Assembly: GCF_049801075.1 (NCBI RefSeq)
Contig: NZ_JBNAGG010000007.1
Span: 1 to 64,000, forward strand
From: Maritalea sp049801075
Lineage (GTDB): Bacteria > Pseudomonadota > Alphaproteobacteria > Rhizobiales > Devosiaceae
Direction: 5' to 3'
DNA: 64,000 bases
Below are positions 60,481 to 64,000 of this stretch, in pieces (within the stretch, counting starts at the first letter, position 1; each line of letters opens with the position of its first letter). Made by a program: the position numbers and the translations under genes. The notes below the pieces were generated by a model. It was not told the DNA's origin. It saw only the letters and a list, made by a program, of their open reading frames with translations, and did not search any database.

Positions 60481-61217
60481 TTCATCTCTCCTTTTGATTT
60501 AGGCCTGTTTAGATGACGCAACACAGCTTCGATGCAGACAAAATCAATCTCATCATCAACTTCGAAAATCTGATGTCTTTTAGAAACAATGCCTAGCGTC
60601 CTTTCGTGACAAAAGGTTCTTGTTTCCAAATACGCTTCGACTGTTGAAATATAGATGCTGCCATCCAAGGCAAAAACAGGCTCAATATCCTGCCTTCTCG
60701 GAAGTGTGGCGAATGTTTCACCCAAAAATGGCTCAATCTTATTGTTATTGGATTTTTTCACGGCAAATGCCGGGTGTTGCGATACTGTCTCGGATATCCC
60801 CACTGCAGCATCTGCCGAATTTTTATTGTTCACAAGTGTTTCAAGTGCGTCGTCGACGTCCTGCGCCGTCGTAAGAGGTGACGTTGGCTCCAACAGAACA
60901 ATATAATCAAATGCCGCTTCTTTATCGTCCAAATATTCTAAAGCGTGGCAGATAAAATCGGCAGAAGGAGAAGTGTCTGTTGCCAAGTCATCTGGACGTA
61001 AAAATGGCACTGAAGCGCCGAATTTGCGCCCAATTTCCGCATATGCCTCGCTATCTGTAGACAGCAAAACATAATCAACATATCGCGAGGAGCACGCTGC
61101 CTCAATCGGCCAAGCAAGCAGTGGTTTGTTCTCGAGCGGTCGGATGTTTTTATCCGTTAGCCCTTTCGAACCGCTGCGAGAAGGAATTATCGCTAATACT
61201 CGATCGCTTCCGATCAT
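60477..61217 (-). CDS. neuA: CMP-nonulosonic acid synthetase (NeuA/LegF/PseF)
   Basis: 246 residues. IIPSRSGSKGLTDKNIRPL at 10-28 is the cytidylyltransferase signature, LLSTDSEAYA near 50 and LLEPTSPLTTAQDVD near 108 continue it. It activates the nine-carbon acid with CTP. The compact length without a phosphatase or CBS extension resembles LegF/PtmB. ATG follows AAGG. It is 4 bp after the GT2 gene. Confidence 0.94.
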   Translation of the reverse strand: MIGSDRVLAIIPSRSGSKGLTDKNIRPLENKPLLAWPIEAACSSRYVDYVLLSTDSEAYAEIGRKFGASVPFLRPDDLATDTSPSADFICHALEYLDDKEAAFDYIVLLEPTSPLTTAQDVDDALETLVNNKNSADAAVGISETVSQHPAFAVKKSNNNKIEPFLGETFATLPRRQDIEPVFALDGSIYISTVEAYLETRTFCHERTLGIVSKRHQIFEVDDEIDFVCIEAVLRHLNRPKSKGEMN

Positions 61218-61221
61218 AAGT

Positions 61222-62013
61222 CTACCTTATCAGCTCGATGTTTGGTGCGTTCACAAAAGGTGCACGCAATCTTTGGGCGACCCGATCAATAATTTTTAAC
61301 CCATAAAACTTGGCTGAAGTGCACCGAATGTCTCTTTTACGTCGCGCCTGCAGGATCTCTTCATTTTGATCCAATATGCTTTTATAATTTCCGCCTGTGT
61401 GACCGCCGGATCGCATTCTGACCCAGACCTGCGGAACATATTCCGACTTAATCTGGAATTCGTGAAACATGCGCAGAAGCATTTCATAGTCTGCCGCATA
61501 TTTATAATTTAGGTCGAACTTGCCGACCTTGTCATAAACACTTTTTCTCACAAAAACGGTTGGATGTGCAGGAATAAAGCCATTTTGTAGATTTCGTTTG
61601 GTAATCGGTTTTGATTTCCAAAATCTTTCTACAGTTTCAACATGTTCTGGATTTACATATACAAGATCTGCGTAGCAAGCATCTATTTCAGGATCTTCGA
61701 ATACACATGCAACATTATCAATTACATGATCAGAACAATAAAAATCATCTGAATTAATGAAGCCTATTATGTCACCAGATGCCTGATCTATGCCTTTGTT
61801 ATAAGCATCATAAATGCCTTTATCTGGTTCGGAAATGACCTTCGTTATCCGCTGACCAAATTGCCGTACAATGTCCAGCGTGGCATCCTTGGATCCACCA
61901 TCTATTACAATGTGCTCAATCTCGGAATATTTTTGTAAGTTAACAGAGTGAATTGTGTCCAAGATTGTCTCAGCACTGTTAAACGATGTCGTGATCAAAG
62001 AGATCGACTTCAT
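61222..62013 (-). CDS. Family 2 glycosyltransferase
   Basis: 263 residues, GT-A fold: SLITTSFNSAETILDTIHSV at the start, HIVIDGGSKDATLDIVRQF near 36, EPDKGIYDAYNKGI near 62 and the metal-binding INSDDFY near 87. KYAADYEMLLRMF near 170 may carry the catalytic base. Relatives in capsule loci (WcaA-like) add a hexose or HexNAc to the lipid-linked chain. ATG follows GAGGCAGC. Confidence 0.92.
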   Translation of the reverse strand: MKSISLITTSFNSAETILDTIHSVNLQKYSEIEHIVIDGGSKDATLDIVRQFGQRITKVISEPDKGIYDAYNKGIDQASGDIIGFINSDDFYCSDHVIDNVACVFEDPEIDACYADLVYVNPEHVETVERFWKSKPITKRNLQNGFIPAHPTVFVRKSVYDKVGKFDLNYKYAADYEMLLRMFHEFQIKSEYVPQVWVRMRSGGHTGGNYKSILDQNEEILQARRKRDIRCTSAKFYGLKIIDRVAQRLRAPFVNAPNIELIR

Positions 62014-62022
62014 GAAGCTGCC

Positions 62023-62577
62023 TCAGGTGTAATATTTTTTAAATGAAGGAGCATTTTTGTCCCGATTTGACAGAATTGGACTTATAGGGCCCCAATCAAT
62101 CCCGATTGAAGCATCATCCCACGCAACGGAAAACTGATCCTGTGCATCAAGATATGCACCATCATATGCCAGTTTATAGTGGTAAACTGCATTTTCGCTC
62201 TTAACATAGTAGGCATTGCCAACACCTGGTGGGATTAAAACAGACGCCGGTGATTTGCGGTCAATTTCAATTTTTTCCCATTTCCCAAAACTTGCCGAAT
62301 CTTGTCTTAAGTCCACCAAAACTTGTAGAATTTCGCCAAATACGCAAGTTGCTAACTTCCAAGTTTTTTCATCGCCATGAATGCCACGTAATACGTTGAA
62401 GTTTGAAGTGGAAAATTTATCATGCAAAAACGTTAGGTTTGAAGGCAGATGATTATCTATTTCTGTAGCCAGATACGAGGTCCATATGTTGCCTCGCTCC
62501 TCTTCAAATTTTGAAGGCCTAAAAATTTTTGCACCAGTAATTATGTGTGAATCTGTGACGTCAAATTGAATGGTCAC
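62023..62577 (-). CDS. RmlC-like sugar 3,5-epimerase
   Basis: 184 residues from a GTG that overlaps the gmd stop. Cupin of the dTDP-4-dehydrorhamnose 3,5-epimerase family: FNVLRGIHGDEKTWKLATCV near 60-80 (His of the HGD segment), VLVDLRQDSASFGKW near 87, and LIPPGVGNAYYVKSE near 115. Because it is coupled to a GDP-mannose dehydratase and no dTDP-sugar genes are present, it may act on GDP-4-keto-6-deoxymannose; that is inference. Confidence 0.88.
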   Translation of the reverse strand: MTIQFDVTDSHIITGAKIFRPSKFEEERGNIWTSYLATEIDNHLPSNLTFLHDKFSTSNFNVLRGIHGDEKTWKLATCVFGEILQVLVDLRQDSASFGKWEKIEIDRKSPASVLIPPGVGNAYYVKSENAVYHYKLAYDGAYLDAQDQFSVAWDDASIGIDWGPISPILSNRDKNAPSFKKYYT

Positions 62578-63611
62578 TCAACTCCTCCATAATCGCTGTT
62601 GTTCAAGTCATATTTGACCATCTCTTGCACAAGTTGTTTAAAGGAAGTTTTTCTGCGCCATCCCAAGTTGCGTTCCGCCTTCGATGGGTCACCAAGCAGC
62701 AGCTCAACTTCTGCCGGACGAAAATATCTCGGATCAATCTGAACTAGTTCTTTCCCTGATTTGATATCGATGCCGACTTCTTCTTCGCCAGCACCGCGCC
62801 ACTCCAACTTCACGTCGGTTTCGGCAAAGGCACATTCAACGAACTCGCGCACAGTGTGCGTTTCACCAGTCGCAATCACATAGTCTTCAGGGCGATCTTG
62901 TTGCAACATCAACCACATCGCCTCAACAAAGTCTTTCGCGTGTCCCCAGTCACGCTTCGCATCGAGGTTTCCAAGCTTTAGGACCTCTTGCTTTCCCTTC
63001 GCAATATTTGCCACTGCCTGTGTGATCTTCTTGGTTACAAAGGTTTGACCACGACGGGGCGACTCATGGTTAAATAATATCCCGTTGCAGGCGAACATTC
63101 CATAGGCTTCCCTGTAGTTTACGGTTAGCCAATATGCATATAGTTTCGCGGCGCCATATGGTGATTTTGGATAGAAAGGCGTTTCCTCGTTTTGAGGTTC
63201 TGTACCAGGAATCCCTCCGAAAAGTTCGGACGTGGACGCTTGGTAGAATTTGCACTGAACTTTTGAATCACGGATCGCGTCCAACAATCGCACGGTGCCA
63301 ATACCTGTCACTTCCGCCGTATATTCTGGTACCTCAAATGAAACGCCAACATGCGATTGAGCACCTAGATTATAAATTTCGTGTGGCGAGACATCGGCTA
63401 TCAAGCGATGCAAGTTACTCGAATCTGCTAAATCACCATGGTAAATATGTAGATTCGGATTGTTAAACAGGTGATCTATGCGCTTTGTCGTAAACACCGA
63501 CGCCCGGCGCATAATTGCATGTACCTCATACCCTTTTTCTAACAGAAGCTCTGCTAAATAGGAGCCATCTTGACCTGTAATTCCAGTGAGGAATGCTACT
63601 TTAGATTTCAT
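62574..63611 (-). CDS. gmd: GDP-mannose 4,6-dehydratase
   Basis: 345 residues, normal length. NAD loop FLTGITGQDGSYLAELLLEK at 8-27, then RRASVFTTKRIDHL, YQASTSELFGG near 124 and SPYGAAKLYAYW near 149 (Tyr-3x-Lys). It makes GDP-4-keto-6-deoxymannose, precursor of fucose, rhamnose, colitose or perosamine. It is the first gene of the long minus-strand locus. No GDP-fucose synthase or reductase is next to it. Confidence 0.96.
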   Translation of the reverse strand: MKSKVAFLTGITGQDGSYLAELLLEKGYEVHAIMRRASVFTTKRIDHLFNNPNLHIYHGDLADSSNLHRLIADVSPHEIYNLGAQSHVGVSFEVPEYTAEVTGIGTVRLLDAIRDSKVQCKFYQASTSELFGGIPGTEPQNEETPFYPKSPYGAAKLYAYWLTVNYREAYGMFACNGILFNHESPRRGQTFVTKKITQAVANIAKGKQEVLKLGNLDAKRDWGHAKDFVEAMWLMLQQDRPEDYVIATGETHTVREFVECAFAETDVKLEWRGAGEEEVGIDIKSGKELVQIDPRYFRPAEVELLLGDPSKAERNLGWRRKTSFKQLVQEMVKYDLNNSDYGGVE

Positions 63612-63627
63612 TTGATCTATCTACCAA

Positions 63628-63633
63628 ATTATA
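63628..63633 (-). promoter_or_regulatory. Possible -10 box of the polysaccharide operon
   Basis: TATAAT on the minus strand, 16 bp before the gmd ATG. No matching -35 box at 16-18 bp was found, and the leader would be very short, so this is tentative. The 155-bp gap to the divergent gene must hold the operon promoter in any case. Confidence 0.3.
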
Positions 63634-63766
63634 TTGATTCCAATAACGCTAGCTTATCGTTTACAATCGTCCGGGTACATTGCGTCAGGCGATGATGTAT
63701 CACCTTAAAAAATAGAATAGCAATACGACCAGGGTTAGTTAATAACAGGTCAGATTCGACAACGAT

Positions 63767-64000
63767 TTGAGATATTCCGAACCGCGTCTAAAGGATCCTG
63801 CAATTTTATATTATTTTTCAAATCTGGCTCTTTTTCTATTCGCAATGGGTTTATTCACCTTGCCTGTCGTTTTAGGATCTGTTGCGGGAGCCGCAGCGAT
63901 CATTATCGGCTTGATCTGGCTTGTTATCTCGAAAGGCGAGGGATTTGATAAACTTCCAAACTTTCAAAAAGTTTGGATTCTTGTTGCCATTGGTTTTTTT
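63767..64000 (+). CDS. Start of a hydrophobic membrane protein, 3' end outside window
   Basis: The frame is open from 63746 to the window edge. A TTG at 63767 gives 78 residues, an ATG at 63845 gives 52. Translation from the ATG begins MGLFTLPVVLGSVAGAAAII, preceded in frame by YYFSNLALFLFA, so the hydrophobic helix spans the ATG and an earlier start such as TTG is more likely. A second hydrophobic segment starts KVWILVAIGFF at the edge. The position beside a polysaccharide operon suggests an O-antigen ligase-like protein, but the part seen is too short to prove it. Confidence 0.55.
   Translation, partial: MRYSEPRLKDPAILYYFSNLALFLFAMGLFTLPVVLGSVAGAAAIIIGLIWLVISKGEGFDKLPNFQKVWILVAIGFF

Noticed and set aside
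1..64000. CRISPR arrays, insertion sequences, tRNA or rRNA genes
   Set aside because: No regularly spaced repeats, transposase-like proteins, terminal inverted repeats or cloverleaf sequences were noticed by reading; absence is not proven without a search.

Overview
The window looks like a chromosome segment of a Gram-negative alphaproteobacterium. Supporting signs are two tripartite TRAP uptake systems, a branched-chain-type ABC transporter with fused permease and ATPase, many N-terminal signal peptides, and an outer-membrane autotransporter barrel. A genus cannot be assigned from the sequence alone. The first two thirds is compact, moderately GC-rich and metabolic. The last third (about 45.3 to 63.6 kb) is visibly richer in A+T and carries a surface-polysaccharide locus, which suggests a separately acquired block.

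Left part (1 to 15.7 kb): the 3' end of an aminopeptidase P gene converges on a three-gene envelope operon (membrane protein, von Willebrand A protein with three Ig-like repeats, small exported protein). Two paralogous proteins that join a LuxR-type DNA-binding domain to an alpha/beta-hydrolase domain flank a CapD/PglF-type nucleotide-sugar dehydratase and an HYR-domain autotransporter. Both hydrolase domains have a damaged catalytic triad, so they may sense ligands rather than hydrolyse them. A glpR-glpD pair with two operator-like palindromes follows.

Middle (15.7 to 45.2 kb): several nutrient islands. (i) A Liv-type ABC transporter with an isochorismatase-like hydrolase and an N-formylglutamate amidohydrolase-like enzyme, divergent from an RpiR regulator, a glutamine-synthetase-like ligase and a class III aminotransferase. 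(ii) A dctP-dctQ-dctM-usp operon arranged like teaABCD, next to an SDR, a hydantoinase/allantoinase-like amidohydrolase, a hydantoin-type racemase and a divergent GntR regulator. (iii) A cold-shock gene, a SulP transporter with a tandem universal stress protein, a TetR regulator that appears to start at AUU, and a Fic protein preceded by two identical-architecture inverted repeats. (iv) A complete front end of sialic acid catabolism: nanA, a GntR regulator, siaPQM, nanE and nanK.

Right part (45.3 to 63.6 kb): about 18 genes on the minus strand, mostly overlapping or separated by a few bases, probably one long operon. It encodes nonulosonic (sialic-like) acid biosynthesis (neuB, neuC, neuD, neuA and an aminotransferase carrying an N-terminal CBS pair), an amidotransferase with HisH and HisF partners that predicts an acetamidino group, GDP-mannose dehydratase with a 3,5-epimerase-like protein, an initiating sugar-phosphate transferase, glycosyltransferases, a flippase and a polymerase. 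The sialic acid degradation genes converge on this locus with only 90 bp between them. The window ends in the start of another membrane protein on the plus strand. No tRNA, rRNA, CRISPR array or insertion sequence was recognised.
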